A DNA stretch of 64,000 bases from Aurantimonas endophytica (GTDB taxonomy: Bacteria > Pseudomonadota > Alphaproteobacteria > Rhizobiales > Rhizobiaceae), in the NCBI RefSeq assembly GCF_014196845.1, contig NZ_JACIEM010000005.1, positions 434,001 to 498,000 on the forward strand, in the 5' to 3' direction. Position numbers and translations under genes: made by a program. Under the pieces are notes generated by a model. That model did not search any database, was not told where the DNA came from, and saw nothing but the letters and a program-made list of their open reading frames with translations. Below, one piece after another: positions 6,872 to 15,539 of the stretch; within the stretch, counting starts at the first letter, position 1, and every line of letters begins with the position of its first letter.

Positions 6872-9391
6872 TTATTCGAGCGCTGCCGCGATCATCGCGT
6901 CCTCGGCGGCCTGCGCCAGCAATTCGTCCCGCGCTTCGCCGACGACCCGCTCGCGGCCGATCTCCAGCATGACCGGCACGGCGAGCGGCGAGACCTGCTT
7001 CAAATCCTTGTGGACGATGTGATGCTTGATGCGGCCGAGGAGATCGGCCACCCGCGCGACGTCGAGCAGGCCCGTCGCGGCGTCCGCCCATGTCGCGCGC
7101 ATCAATAGGTGATCCGGCTCGTGGCTGCGCAGCACGTCGTAGATGAGGTCGGCGGAGACCGTCACCTGCCTGCCGGTCTTCTCCTGGCCCGGATGGCGCT
7201 TCTCGATCAGGCCGGAGATCACCGCGCATTGCCGGAAGGTGCGCTTGAGCAGCCAGGAGTCCGCCATCCACTCTTCGAGGTCGTCACCCAGCATGTCCTC
7301 GTCGAACAGATCGTCGAGGGACAGGCGGCCGTCGGCGATCATCGCGCCCATCGGGCCGCGTCCCCAGATCGAGATGGCGTAGTCGGTGGCGACGAAGCCG
7401 AGCGGCTTGGCGCGGGCCTTCTCCAGCCGGCGGGTGAGCAGCATGCCGAGCGTCTGGTGCGCCAGCCGGCCTTCGAACGGATAGAGCACCATGTGATGCA
7501 TGCGACCGTTCGGGAAGGTCTCGACCAGGAGTTCGCCGGGGCCGGGGATCAGCGACTTGCGCTGCTGGATCTCCAGCCAGTCGGACACCTGCTCGGGCAG
7601 CGCCTGCCAGCGGTCGGGATCGGCCAGCATGGCCCGCACCTGCTCGGCGAGATAGGTGGTCAGCGGGAACTTGCCGCCCGCATAGGCGGGGATCTTCGGG
7701 TCCTCGTCCACCGCCTTGGAGACGAGGCACTGGTTTTCGTGCAGCGTCTCGAAGCGCAGTACCCGCCCGGCGAAAGTGAAGGTGTCGCCCGGTGACAGCG
7801 CCTCGACGAAGCCCTCCTCGATCTTGCCGAGGATCGGCCCGCGGCGCGCGATGGCGCCCTTGGAGCGGCCGCGGATCAGCCGGACCTGCAGCATCGGCGC
7901 TTCGAGGATCGTGCCGGCATTCATCCGGTATTGCTGGGCGATGCGCGGATGGGCGATCCGCCAGGTGCCGTCCTCGGTCAGCTTGATCTTGGCGTAGCGC
8001 TCGTAGACCCGCAGCGCGTAGCCGCCGGTGGCGACGAAATCGATCACCCGGTCGAAGGTCTCGCGGTCGAGGTCGCGATAGGGGGCGGCCGAGGTCACCT
8101 CGGCGAAAAGATCGTCGGCGCGGAACGGCTCGGCGACTGCCATGCCGAGGACATGCTGGGCGAGGACGTCCAGCGCCCCGTCGCGCAAGGGCGGCGTGTC
8201 CTGCGCGCCGAGATAGTTGGCATCGAGCGCCGCCTGGCACTCCATCACCTCGAAGCGGTTGGCGGGAACGAGGATCGCCTTCGACGGCTCGTCCATGCGG
8301 TGGTTCGAGCGCCCGATGCGCTGGGCGAGGCGCGAGGCACCCTTCGGCGCGCCGACATGCACGACGAGATCGACGTCGCCCCAGTCGATGCCGAGATCGA
8401 GCGTCGAGGTGGCGACGACGGCGCGCAGCCGGTTGTCGGCCATCGCCGCCTCCACCTTGCGCCGCTGGCCGACGTCGAGCGAGCCATGATGGAGCGCGAT
8501 CGGCAGCGTATCCTCGTTGATCCGCCACAGCTCCTGGAACAGGAGTTCCGCCTGCCAGCGGGTGTTGACGAAGAGCAGCGTCGTCTTGTGCGCCTGGATC
8601 GCCGCGTAGATCTCTGGCATCGCATAGAGCGCGGTGTGGCCCCGCCACGGCACGCGCTCCTCTGACGTCAGGATGCGGATGTCCGGCCGCGCGCCGCCGG
8701 AGACGGTGATCAGGTCCGACAGCGGCGAGGCATTGCGGCCCTGCAGCACAAGCCACTGCCGCAAATCGTCGGGTTCGGCCACCGTCGCCGACAGGCCGAT
8801 CGTCTGGATTTCCGGCTGCAGCGTGCGCAGCCGTGCGAGGCCCAGCGACAGGAGATGGCCGCGCTTCGACGTCACCAGCGAATGCAGCTCGTCGAAGATC
8901 ACGTATCGCAGGTCGGAGAAGAACTGCCGCGCGTCCTTGCCGGCGATCAGCAGCGCCAGCTGCTCGGGCGTGGTGAGCAGGATGTCCGGGGGTTTCAGCT
9001 TCTGGCGCTGGCGGCGGACCTGGGAGGTGTCGCCGGTGCGCGTCTCCATGGTGAGCTTCAGACCGATTTCGGCGACCAGCTTTTCGAGGTTGCGGGCGAT
9101 GTCGGTCGCCAGCGCTTTCAGCGGCGAGACATACAGCGTGTGGACGCCGCGCGGCCGTGTGCCGGGCTTCGGCCGACCGCGTCGGTCGAGATCGACCAGC
9201 GAAGGCAGGAAGCCGGCCAGCGTCTTGCCGGCGCCGGTGGGCGCAATCAGCAGTACCGAGGCGCCGGCCTCAGCCCGCTGCAGCAGATCCAGCTGGTGCG
9301 GGCGCGGCGCCCAGCCATGGCCGGCGAACCAGGCGTGGAAGCGTTCGGGTAGGGGGCCTGACGGCGTAAGGGGGGCGGGGCGAGCGGTCAC
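6872..9391 (-). CDS. ligase-associated DNA damage response DEXH-box helicase (Lhr-like)
   Basis: An 839-residue superfamily 2 helicase: motif I PTGAGKT (51-57), motif II DELH (167-170), motif III SAT (201-203) and motif VI in LAQRIGRSNHR, then a long C-terminal winged-helix and DUF4145-like Lhr region. The length and the DELH box fit the Lhr-core subfamily that accompanies an ATP-dependent ligase, exonuclease and PdeM in bacteria. The start is a GTG at 9391. It unwinds or anneals nucleic acid in repair; the precise substrate is not shown by sequence. It is the central member of a repair set whose other members are scattered in this window. Confidence 0.92.
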   Translation of the reverse strand: MTARPAPLTPSGPLPERFHAWFAGHGWAPRPHQLDLLQRAEAGASVLLIAPTGAGKTLAGFLPSLVDLDRRGRPKPGTRPRGVHTLYVSPLKALATDIARNLEKLVAEIGLKLTMETRTGDTSQVRRQRQKLKPPDILLTTPEQLALLIAGKDARQFFSDLRYVIFDELHSLVTSKRGHLLSLGLARLRTLQPEIQTIGLSATVAEPDDLRQWLVLQGRNASPLSDLITVSGGARPDIRILTSEERVPWRGHTALYAMPEIYAAIQAHKTTLLFVNTRWQAELLFQELWRINEDTLPIALHHGSLDVGQRRKVEAAMADNRLRAVVATSTLDLGIDWGDVDLVVHVGAPKGASRLAQRIGRSNHRMDEPSKAILVPANRFEVMECQAALDANYLGAQDTPPLRDGALDVLAQHVLGMAVAEPFRADDLFAEVTSAAPYRDLDRETFDRVIDFVATGGYALRVYERYAKIKLTEDGTWRIAHPRIAQQYRMNAGTILEAPMLQVRLIRGRSKGAIARRGPILGKIEEGFVEALSPGDTFTFAGRVLRFETLHENQCLVSKAVDEDPKIPAYAGGKFPLTTYLAEQVRAMLADPDRWQALPEQVSDWLEIQQRKSLIPGPGELLVETFPNGRMHHMVLYPFEGRLAHQTLGMLLTRRLEKARAKPLGFVATDYAISIWGRGPMGAMIADGRLSLDDLFDEDMLGDDLEEWMADSWLLKRTFRQCAVISGLIEKRHPGQEKTGRQVTVSADLIYDVLRSHEPDHLLMRATWADAATGLLDVARVADLLGRIKHHIVHKDLKQVSPLAVPVMLEIGRERVVGEARDELLAQAAEDAMIAAALE

Positions 9392-9430
9392 GGCGCAGAG
9401 ATAGGGTCGGCGCGGCGATTTTGCCCGCCG

Positions 9431-10276
9431 CTATCGTTGCCGGGCGAAAAGCGCGAAGCCGATGCCGCCGAGAACGAAGGCGGCGGCGACGACGAAGCCG
9501 AGGCTCAGCGTCTCGGACAGGAACAGCACCGCTCCGAGCGCGGCGATCACCGGCACCGAGAGCTGGACGATGGCGGCGGCGAGCGCAGTCAGTCCGGCCA
9601 GGGCGCGATACCAGACGATGTAGCCCAGCGCGGAGGCGACGCAGCCGGATGCGAGCGCCAGGATCAGTCCCTCGGCGGTGACGCCGTCCTGCCATAGCGA
9701 GACGATCACGAGTGGTACGGCGAGCGGCAGGGTGCGGATGAAATTGCCGGCGGTGGCCCGCATCGGATCGCCGGCCGCCTTGCCGCGCAACGAATAGACG
9801 CCCCAAGCGGCGCCTGCAGCGATCATCAGCACCGTGCCAAGCGGGTCGGGCCGCGTCACGGCGGGCGCAAGCCAGAGCACGAAGGCGGCAAAGGCGACGG
9901 TAAGCCCCGCCGTCTCGCGGCGACTGGGACGTTCGCCCTGCAGCAACCCCCAGCCGATCATCGTCGCCTGCACCGCGGTGAAGAGGACGAGCGCGCCGAC
10001 CGCCGCGCCGAGCTTCACATAGGCCAGCGAAAACGCGATCGCATAGACGAAGAGGGCGAGGGCGGAGGCCCAGCTGCCGCCGATAGTGGGTTCGGTTCCA
10101 CCCACGGGGCGGGCCCGCATGGCGATGAGCGCGAGGACGGCCGCGCCGGAGGCCAGCCGGATGCCGGTGAACCCTGCCGCATCGATCGCGCCGTCGACGA
10201 GCGCGAGGCGCGCCAGCAGCGAATTGCCGGCGAAGGCGACCATGGCCACGGCCGTCAGCCAGAGCGTTGAGGACAT
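9431..10276 (-). CDS. EamA/DMT-family transporter
   Basis: A 281-residue membrane protein with ten hydrophobic helices arranged as two EamA repeats; the second repeat ends with SVPVIAALGAVLFLSETLSLGF, the usual P-x-x-A-x-x-G-x-x-x-L-x-E signature of the drug/metabolite transporter superfamily. Members export amino acids or other small metabolites; the substrate cannot be read. The ATG at 10276 opens directly into helix 1. It ends 40 nt upstream of the helicase start on the same strand, but nothing shows that the two share a function. Confidence 0.88.
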   Translation of the reverse strand: MSSTLWLTAVAMVAFAGNSLLARLALVDGAIDAAGFTGIRLASGAAVLALIAMRARPVGGTEPTIGGSWASALALFVYAIAFSLAYVKLGAAVGALVLFTAVQATMIGWGLLQGERPSRRETAGLTVAFAAFVLWLAPAVTRPDPLGTVLMIAAGAAWGVYSLRGKAAGDPMRATAGNFIRTLPLAVPLVIVSLWQDGVTAEGLILALASGCVASALGYIVWYRALAGLTALAAAIVQLSVPVIAALGAVLFLSETLSLGFVVAAAFVLGGIGFALFARQR

Positions 10277-10445
10277 TTCCGGATCCGTCTGTTGGCCATG
10301 CAGCGGCCATTTGCCCAGTCGGCCTCGGTCCCGTCAACGGATGTCGTCTGGCCCGAAATCCGGTCAATCGCCGTGGCGGGGGTGGGTTATCTGCCGGACT
10401 CTCTTAGCTAACGGCACCCGAAGCGATGGACCACGAGGCCCACCC

Positions 10446-12128
10446 TTGACGCGCTGGCTTGCCGCCTTCCTCATCCTCCTTGCGACGCTGTCCGGAGCCA
10501 ACGCCCAGGATTCAGGGGGAGGGTCACCGCGCTTCCTCGAGATCGAAACGCTGAATTCGGGCCTGCCGCCGGCCGACCGCTACATCGATCGCGACACGCC
10601 GCAGGGGATGATGGAGACCTTCATCCTCGCCGCCGAGCGGGAGGATTGGGACACGGCCGCGCATATGCTCGACCTGTCGGGCGTCGATCCGGCGATCCAG
10701 CCGGAGATGGGGCCGGCTTTGGCCGCCCGCCTGAACGAGATTATCGAAGGCGCCATGTGGCTGGACTGGGGCGATCTGCCAGACCGGCCGGATGCGCTGG
10801 CGGACAATGTCGCCAGCGAGAACCCTTTGGCAGGAGAGCCACGCCGCAACATAAGGCTTGCCATATTGGAACTGCCGGATCGGCCGGTGTCGATCCGCAT
10901 CGCCCGCGTCAAGCCGGCAGACGGGGATCCGGTCTGGGTGTTCTCGGAGCAGACGGTTGGCAACATCCTCGCCCTGCACGAGGTATTCGGCCCCACCCGC
11001 TTCGAGGAAGCGCTGCCGCAGTTCCTGCAGGAACGCGCCTTCTGGACGCTCGCCTGGTGGGAGGTGATCGCGCTGCCGCTGGTCCTGCTGCTCGCGGTCG
11101 GCGCCGCGGCCCTCGCCTATGCCGGGATGGGACGTGCCAAGCGCAACCAGCCGTCTCAGATCGCCGAGAATATAGTCGACACGATCCAGATGCCGGTGGC
11201 GCTGATGGTCTGCGTCGGGACGTTCTCGCTGGTGAAAAGCTGGCTGTTCACCTTCTCCGGTGCCGTGAACATCTTCCTCGCGCCGCTGCAGTCGGCGTTG
11301 TTCATCATCGCGCTGGCGCTCATCGCGGTGCGGATCGTCGACGCCGTCCTCGACCGCGTCGTGCGTCGGAACATGGAAGAGCTGAGCGAGTCGGAGGCGG
11401 CCGACCAGCGCAACCTCTACACCAACATCTCCGCCGCGCGGCGCGTGGCGATTGTCCTCGCCTTCCTCGTCGGCACGTCGCTCGTCCTGATCCAGACGAA
11501 CGCGTTCGAAACCCTCGGCTTCTCCATGTTGGCGTCAGCCGGCGCCATCGGCCTGATCCTGGCGTTCGCGGCGCGGTCGGTGCTTGCCGACATCATGGCG
11601 AGCCTGCAGATCGCGCTTGCCAAGACGGCCCGCATCGGCGACGCGGTGCTGTACAAGGGGCAGTGGTGCTACGTGGAGAAGATCAACTTCACCTACGTCC
11701 AGCTGAAGAGCTGGGACAACCGGCGGATCATCGTGCCGGTCTCGGAACTCGTCTCTAACAGTTTCGAGAACTGGACCAAGCAGGATCCCAGCCTGATCAA
11801 GAGCGTCGAGTTGCGCCTCGACCACCGCGCCGACGTCGATCGGCTGCGCGAGGCGTTCCAGAAATTCATCGACGAATCCGACGACGTCATCGACAAGGAT
11901 TCCGCCAAGGTCCAGGTCATCGGCCAGGATGCGACCGGCATCCTGGTCTGGTTCCTGGCCTCGGCCGAGGATCCGAGCACCGGCTGGGCGATGGAATGCC
12001 GGCTGCGCGAGACGATGCTGAAGGAGGTCGCGCGGCTGGACGCGGAGACGGGCAATGGCCCTGTCGAGGGCACGCCCTTCCTGCCACGCGAGCGCGAGAT
12101 GATCGTCGGTGGAATCGATCCTGCCTGA
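10446..12128 (+). CDS. mechanosensitive ion channel, MscS family
   Basis: A 560-residue protein with a signal peptide, a periplasmic domain of about 180 residues, several membrane helices (about 200-370), and the MscS core: the pore helix segment with SMLASAGAIGLILAFAARSV, the beta domain (GDAVLYKGQWCYVEKINFTY) and a C-terminal alpha/beta domain. It protects against osmotic downshift. The frame is open upstream, but the first codon that yields the signal peptide (TRWLAAFLILLATLSGANAQ) is a TTG at 10446; no ATG in frame fits. A tiny out-of-frame ATG at 10426 ends at the TGA that overlaps the TTG. It converges with the YitT gene. Confidence 0.85.
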   Translation: MTRWLAAFLILLATLSGANAQDSGGGSPRFLEIETLNSGLPPADRYIDRDTPQGMMETFILAAEREDWDTAAHMLDLSGVDPAIQPEMGPALAARLNEIIEGAMWLDWGDLPDRPDALADNVASENPLAGEPRRNIRLAILELPDRPVSIRIARVKPADGDPVWVFSEQTVGNILALHEVFGPTRFEEALPQFLQERAFWTLAWWEVIALPLVLLLAVGAAALAYAGMGRAKRNQPSQIAENIVDTIQMPVALMVCVGTFSLVKSWLFTFSGAVNIFLAPLQSALFIIALALIAVRIVDAVLDRVVRRNMEELSESEAADQRNLYTNISAARRVAIVLAFLVGTSLVLIQTNAFETLGFSMLASAGAIGLILAFAARSVLADIMASLQIALAKTARIGDAVLYKGQWCYVEKINFTYVQLKSWDNRRIIVPVSELVSNSFENWTKQDPSLIKSVELRLDHRADVDRLREAFQKFIDESDDVIDKDSAKVQVIGQDATGILVWFLASAEDPSTGWAMECRLRETMLKEVARLDAETGNGPVEGTPFLPREREMIVGGIDPA

Positions 12129-12136
12129 TGGCTGGC

Positions 12137-12763
12137 TCAGGCGGCGATGTAGCGGTCGGGGCGGTGATTGACCGCGAGGAAAAGATTGAGCACCACCGCG
12201 CCGAGCACCGAATAGGCGATGGCGCTGGGCTCGGCCACGGTGAATGACAGCGCGAGGATCGCCAGGTCGATCACCAGTTGCGTGTAACCCGCCTTCCAGC
12301 CGAGCCGGTCCTGAAGATAGATCGCCAGTATGCCGACCCCGCCGAGACTGGCGCGGTGGCGGAACATCGCCAGCAGCCCGAAGCCGATCAGCAGGCCGCC
12401 AAGCACCGCGCCGACCAGCGGGTTGACCGTGCCAAGCGTGAAATAGTCCGGCTGGAGTGCCGTCATGGCCGAGAGCACGGCGACGGCGAGGAAGGTCTTG
12501 ATCGTGAAGGCCCAGCCCATCCGGCCGATGGCGAGGCCGTAGAACGGCAGATTGACCAGAAAGAACACCAGACCGACATTCCAGCCCGTGGCGTAGGAGA
12601 CGATCAGGGCCAGCCCGGCCGTGCCGCCGGTCAGGAAACCGAGATGCGCCAAGATCGACAGGCCCATCGCGGTAAGGATCGCACCGGTGAGAATGCCCTG
12701 GGCATCCTCCAGCGGCGAATGATGTGTCGCCGTCGCCGACCACGCGCCGAAGCTTCTCGCCAT
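12137..12763 (-). CDS. YitT family membrane protein
   Basis: A 208-residue protein with five or six helices and the YitT signature: GFLTGGTAGLALIVSYATG in the first half and LGGVGILAIYLQDRLG in the second. The C-terminal DUF2179 domain of the longer Bacillus proteins is missing, as is usual for the short proteobacterial form. The function is unproven. The ATG at 12763 precedes a short polar N-terminus. Its stop is 9 nt from the end of the convergent MscS gene. Confidence 0.85.
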   Translation of the reverse strand: MARSFGAWSATATHHSPLEDAQGILTGAILTAMGLSILAHLGFLTGGTAGLALIVSYATGWNVGLVFFLVNLPFYGLAIGRMGWAFTIKTFLAVAVLSAMTALQPDYFTLGTVNPLVGAVLGGLLIGFGLLAMFRHRASLGGVGILAIYLQDRLGWKAGYTQLVIDLAILALSFTVAEPSAIAYSVLGAVVLNLFLAVNHRPDRYIAA

Positions 12764-12942
12764 GGCTCAGTATGCCCCGGTCGATCCAGGGAGGAAGTGC
12801 GGCATGGGAGGATCCTGAGGGACAGCGGCGATTCGAATGCGATCATAGTCTGTTGCAGTGCGAAAGAAATCCGGTGCGGTCGCCGCGAGGCTATTTAGGC
12901 TTAACTAAGCCCGGCAGATCACCTGCGACCCGCAAGGACCTC

Positions 12943-13968
12943 ATGCGACCCGACGATTTGCTGCGCCCGACCGAGGCCGGCCTCTACTGCCCGCCCGGTG
13001 ACTTCTACATCGATCCGGTGCGTCCGGTGCCGCGGGCGCTGGTCACCCACGGCCATGCCGATCATGCCCGGCCGGGCAGCGAGAAGGTGCTGGCGACGCG
13101 CCAGACGCTGGCGATCATGGCGCTGCGTTACGGCGAGGATTTCTGCGTCGAGCGCCAAGAGGCGCCGCTCGGCCAGACCATCACGATCAACGGTGTCGAC
13201 GTCAGCTTCCATCCGGCGGGCCACGTTCTCGGCTCGGCCCAGATCGCCGTCAGCCACAAGGGCCTGACGATCGTCGCCTCGGGCGACTACAAGCGCCGGG
13301 CCGACCCGACCTGCCTGCCCTTCGAGCCGGTGCGCTGCGACGTCTTCATCACCGAGGCGACCTTCGCGCTGCCGGTGTTCCGCCATCCCGAGACGGCGGA
13401 CGAGGTCGCCAAGCTGCTCGCCTCGCTGCGGCAGTTTCCCGAACGCGCGCATCTGGTCGGGGCCTATGCGCTAGGCAAGGCGCAGCGGGTGATCCGGCAT
13501 CTGCGCGATGCGGGCTACGACAAGCCGATCTACATCCACGGCGCGCTGAAGAAGCTTTGCGACTTCTACCAGGCCGAGGGCATCGACCTCGGCGAACTGC
13601 GCCCGGCGACGATCGAGGCGAAAAGCGGCGACGGGACGGTCAAGGCCGATTTCGCCGGCGCCGTGGTCGTCGGCCCGCCATCGGCCTTCGCCGACCGGTG
13701 GGCGCGGCGCTTCCCGGATCCGGTGTCGTGCTTCGCCTCCGGCTGGATGCGGGTGCGCCAGAGGGCTCGCCAGCGAGGCGTCGAGCTGCCGCTAATCATC
13801 TCGGACCATTGCGACTGGGACGAGCTCACCGAGACGATCGACGAGATCGCGCCGCAGGAAGTCTGGGTGACCCACGGGCGGGAGGAGGCGCTGGTGCGCT
13901 GGTGCGAACTGCGGCAGCTGCGCGCCCGCCCGCTTCATCTCGTCGGCTACGAGGACGAGGCCGAATAG
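12943..13968 (+). CDS. ligase-associated DNA damage response exonuclease (metallo-beta-lactamase fold)
   Basis: A 341-residue metallo-beta-lactamase/beta-CASP-type nuclease with the zinc motif THGHADH (35-41), AGHVLGSAQ around residue 85, and the later Asp and His ligands (SGDYK, SDHCDWDE, WVTHGREE). This architecture and length match the TIGR04122 exonuclease that normally precedes an ATP-dependent ligase gene. Here no ligase follows; the next gene is a small membrane protein on the other strand. Start at ATG 12943; upstream in-frame codons lie in the YitT promoter region. DNA repair role from family knowledge. Confidence 0.88.
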   Translation: MRPDDLLRPTEAGLYCPPGDFYIDPVRPVPRALVTHGHADHARPGSEKVLATRQTLAIMALRYGEDFCVERQEAPLGQTITINGVDVSFHPAGHVLGSAQIAVSHKGLTIVASGDYKRRADPTCLPFEPVRCDVFITEATFALPVFRHPETADEVAKLLASLRQFPERAHLVGAYALGKAQRVIRHLRDAGYDKPIYIHGALKKLCDFYQAEGIDLGELRPATIEAKSGDGTVKADFAGAVVVGPPSAFADRWARRFPDPVSCFASGWMRVRQRARQRGVELPLIISDHCDWDELTETIDEIAPQEVWVTHGREEALVRWCELRQLRARPLHLVGYEDEAE

Positions 13969-14001
13969 CCGGCGCTGCAGGACGGGCGGCGGGCGTTCGC
14001 C

Positions 14002-14166
14002 TTACCTTTGGCGGTGCCGGCCGAACGCATTGCCGAGGCCGGCACCCAAGGCAAGGCCGATGGCAATACCCATCGGGATGTCGTCGAAGACCAGCGCCCC
14101 CAGCATGGCGCCCAGGCCGAGGCCGAGCGCCATGCCCAGCCCGATAAATGCATAATCGTCGCTCAT
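14002..14166 (-). CDS. small glycine-zipper membrane protein
   Basis: A 54-residue protein with two hydrophobic helices full of Gly (GLGMALGLGLGAMLGALVF and GIAIGLALGAGLGNAFG), separated by a short polar turn (DDIPM) and ending with a basic tail. The spacing of Gly residues is that of glycine-zipper proteins that pack or oligomerise in membranes. The ATG at 14166 is chosen because an AGGGAG lies 5 nt upstream. It is convergent with the exonuclease gene. No function is known. Confidence 0.65.
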   Translation of the reverse strand: MSDDYAFIGLGMALGLGLGAMLGALVFDDIPMGIAIGLALGAGLGNAFGRHRQR

Positions 14167-14227
14167 CGCAATCTCCCTTCGACCCGGAGACTGCAATCCT
14201 AGTCTGACGATGATGTGGCAGTCCGAT

Positions 14228-14253
14228 CCGGACCGGGCGAGCGCCCGATCCGG
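14228..14253 (-). terminator. hairpin downstream of the Arg-rich lipoprotein gene
   Basis: Two 12-nt arms with one mismatch and a two-base loop form a very stable stem just after the lipoprotein stop at 14269. No clear T-run follows on the minus strand, so it may stop transcription weakly or protect the mRNA end. Confidence 0.45.
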
Positions 14254-14268
14254 CCGGAAGCGGGGCGC

Positions 14269-14763
14269 CTACTGCAGCCGTTCGATGTCGTCGCAATTCG
14301 TCGAACCACGGGCGCACTCTGCGGTGGAGCCGCGGCGACGGCCGGTCCCAAACTGCTGGATGGCCACTGCCCGCGGGGCCGCCCGCTCGCTCCGAGGCGG
14401 CCTCTCTTCGGCGCGCTGCTCCTCGACCCGTTCGGGGCGATCCGGTCGCCGGTCGGATCGGTCCTCGCGACGTTCGCGCCGGTCCGCCTCGCGGCGGTCA
14501 CGTTCCCATTCCCGTCGCTCCCGCCGTTCCCAGTCCCGGTGCGGGCGACGCCGGTCGCGGTAATAATCGCGGGGCAACCGTGGTCTCGCCCGGTCGACGA
14601 CGATGGGGCCGCGGTAGCCGTCATCATAGATCGGCCCGCGATATCCGTCATAGTAGACGGGACCGCTATAGCCGTCGTCGTAGTAGCCGCCGCCGCCTTC
14701 GACGCAGCCGGAGAGCGAGGTGGCGGCGATCAAGGCCGCGAACAGAGTGACTCTAGCCGACAT
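14269..14763 (-). CDS. Arg-rich repeat lipoprotein of unknown function
   Basis: A 164-residue protein with a lipoprotein signal (lipobox LSGC, Cys at about residue 20), then Gly and a triplet of tyrosine repeats (YDDGYSGPV, YYDGYRGPI, YDDGYRGPI), and a long stretch of Arg, Asp and Glu (residues 60-125) that looks disordered or helical. The C-terminus has two Cys in TAECARGSTNC. The ATG at 14763 has GGGGA 5 nt upstream; an ATG at 14775 is also in frame. It should sit in a membrane facing the periplasm. I know no family. Confidence 0.7.
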   Translation of the reverse strand: MSARVTLFAALIAATSLSGCVEGGGGYYDDGYSGPVYYDGYRGPIYDDGYRGPIVVDRARPRLPRDYYRDRRRPHRDWERRERREWERDRREADRRERREDRSDRRPDRPERVEEQRAEERPPRSERAAPRAVAIQQFGTGRRRGSTAECARGSTNCDDIERLQ

Positions 14764-14883
14764 CTCGGTCCCCATGGTTCATGTGCCGGCGAAGAAGTGT
14801 GTCGCGGGGCGCGCTCCGGCGACCGATACCCCGGCTGGCCGAAGCGGGCGAGGCCGCTCGGTCGCCGTGGAAGATAAGCACGA

Positions 14884-15051
14884 TCAGTCGCGCGGGGAGT
14901 CTGCCCCGCCGTCCGGCTCGGAAGATGTTTCCGCATCCGGCTGCTCGGAGGCCTTGGCGGCCTTCTTGGCATCGAGCTTGGCAGCCTTCTTGGCGGCCTT
15001 CGCCTTGTCGCGTTCCTGCCGCTCGAAATTGAAGTTCGGTTGTCTGGCCAT
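14884..15051 (-). CDS. small Lys/Ala-rich protein, 55 residues
   Basis: A short gene with a strong Shine-Dalgarno (AGGAGA, 6 nt before the ATG at 15051). The product starts MARQPNFNFERQERD, continues with a lysine/alanine helix (KAKAAKKAAKLDAKKAAKAS) and ends in an acidic tail (SSEPDGGADSPRD). The helix is strongly charged and could bind nucleic acid or simply be coiled. Small proteins that begin in this way are frequent in Hyphomicrobiales genomes, but no function is assigned. It is on the same strand as, and upstream of, the Arg-rich lipoprotein. Confidence 0.7.
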   Translation of the reverse strand: MARQPNFNFERQERDKAKAAKKAAKLDAKKAAKASEQPDAETSSEPDGGADSPRD

Positions 15052-15179
15052 GGGCTCTCCTTTCGGTTCAGGCCCCGCTTTGGACTACGCAGACCGTTCT
15101 GTGAAGACACCAACGGCTCGCTCGGGGGCTTTGGCACAGAACGCTACGGGCTTGCGGGCGAGCGCCCCGGCGCCAGCGA

Positions 15180-15347
15180 TCAGTCGCGATGCTTCTCCTC
15201 CTGCTCGCGGATGACGGCGTCGGCATGGGCCTCATCGCGGCAGAAGATCGGCGGCTGCAGCTGACCGCTGCGATTGATCTTCACCATCCATTCGCCGCGA
15301 GAGTCCTTGTGCTTCGTGAAGCTGTCCTGTGCGGTGGTCTCGAACAT
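15180..15347 (-). CDS. small hypothetical protein, 55 residues
   Basis: The ATG at 15347 is preceded by GGAGAG at 6 nt, and 55 codons run to a TGA at 15180-15182. The protein reads MFETTAQDSFTKHKDSRG, WMVKINRSGQLQ, IFCRDEAHADAVI and REQEEKHRD: polar, soluble, with one Cys and no signal peptide. The WMVKI...GQLQPPIF segment looks like a small beta sheet followed by a helix. I do not recognise it. It is divergent from the HWE kinase gene. Confidence 0.65.
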   Translation of the reverse strand: MFETTAQDSFTKHKDSRGEWMVKINRSGQLQPPIFCRDEAHADAVIREQEEKHRD

Positions 15348-15539
15348 CGGTGCTCTCCGGTTTCACTATTGGCAGCCTATCGCAAGCAACGAGAACTCGC
15401 CATGCGGATCGTTCGACGCGGCGGATCGCCCATCAGCGACAGCCCGGTTTCGGTGCTGCTCACTGCTCAGGTTGTACAATTTCGGCCGCTTGGGCAAAGT
15501 CGATCGGGCCTCTTCCGCTGAGGCAAGGGATGGTCGGGG

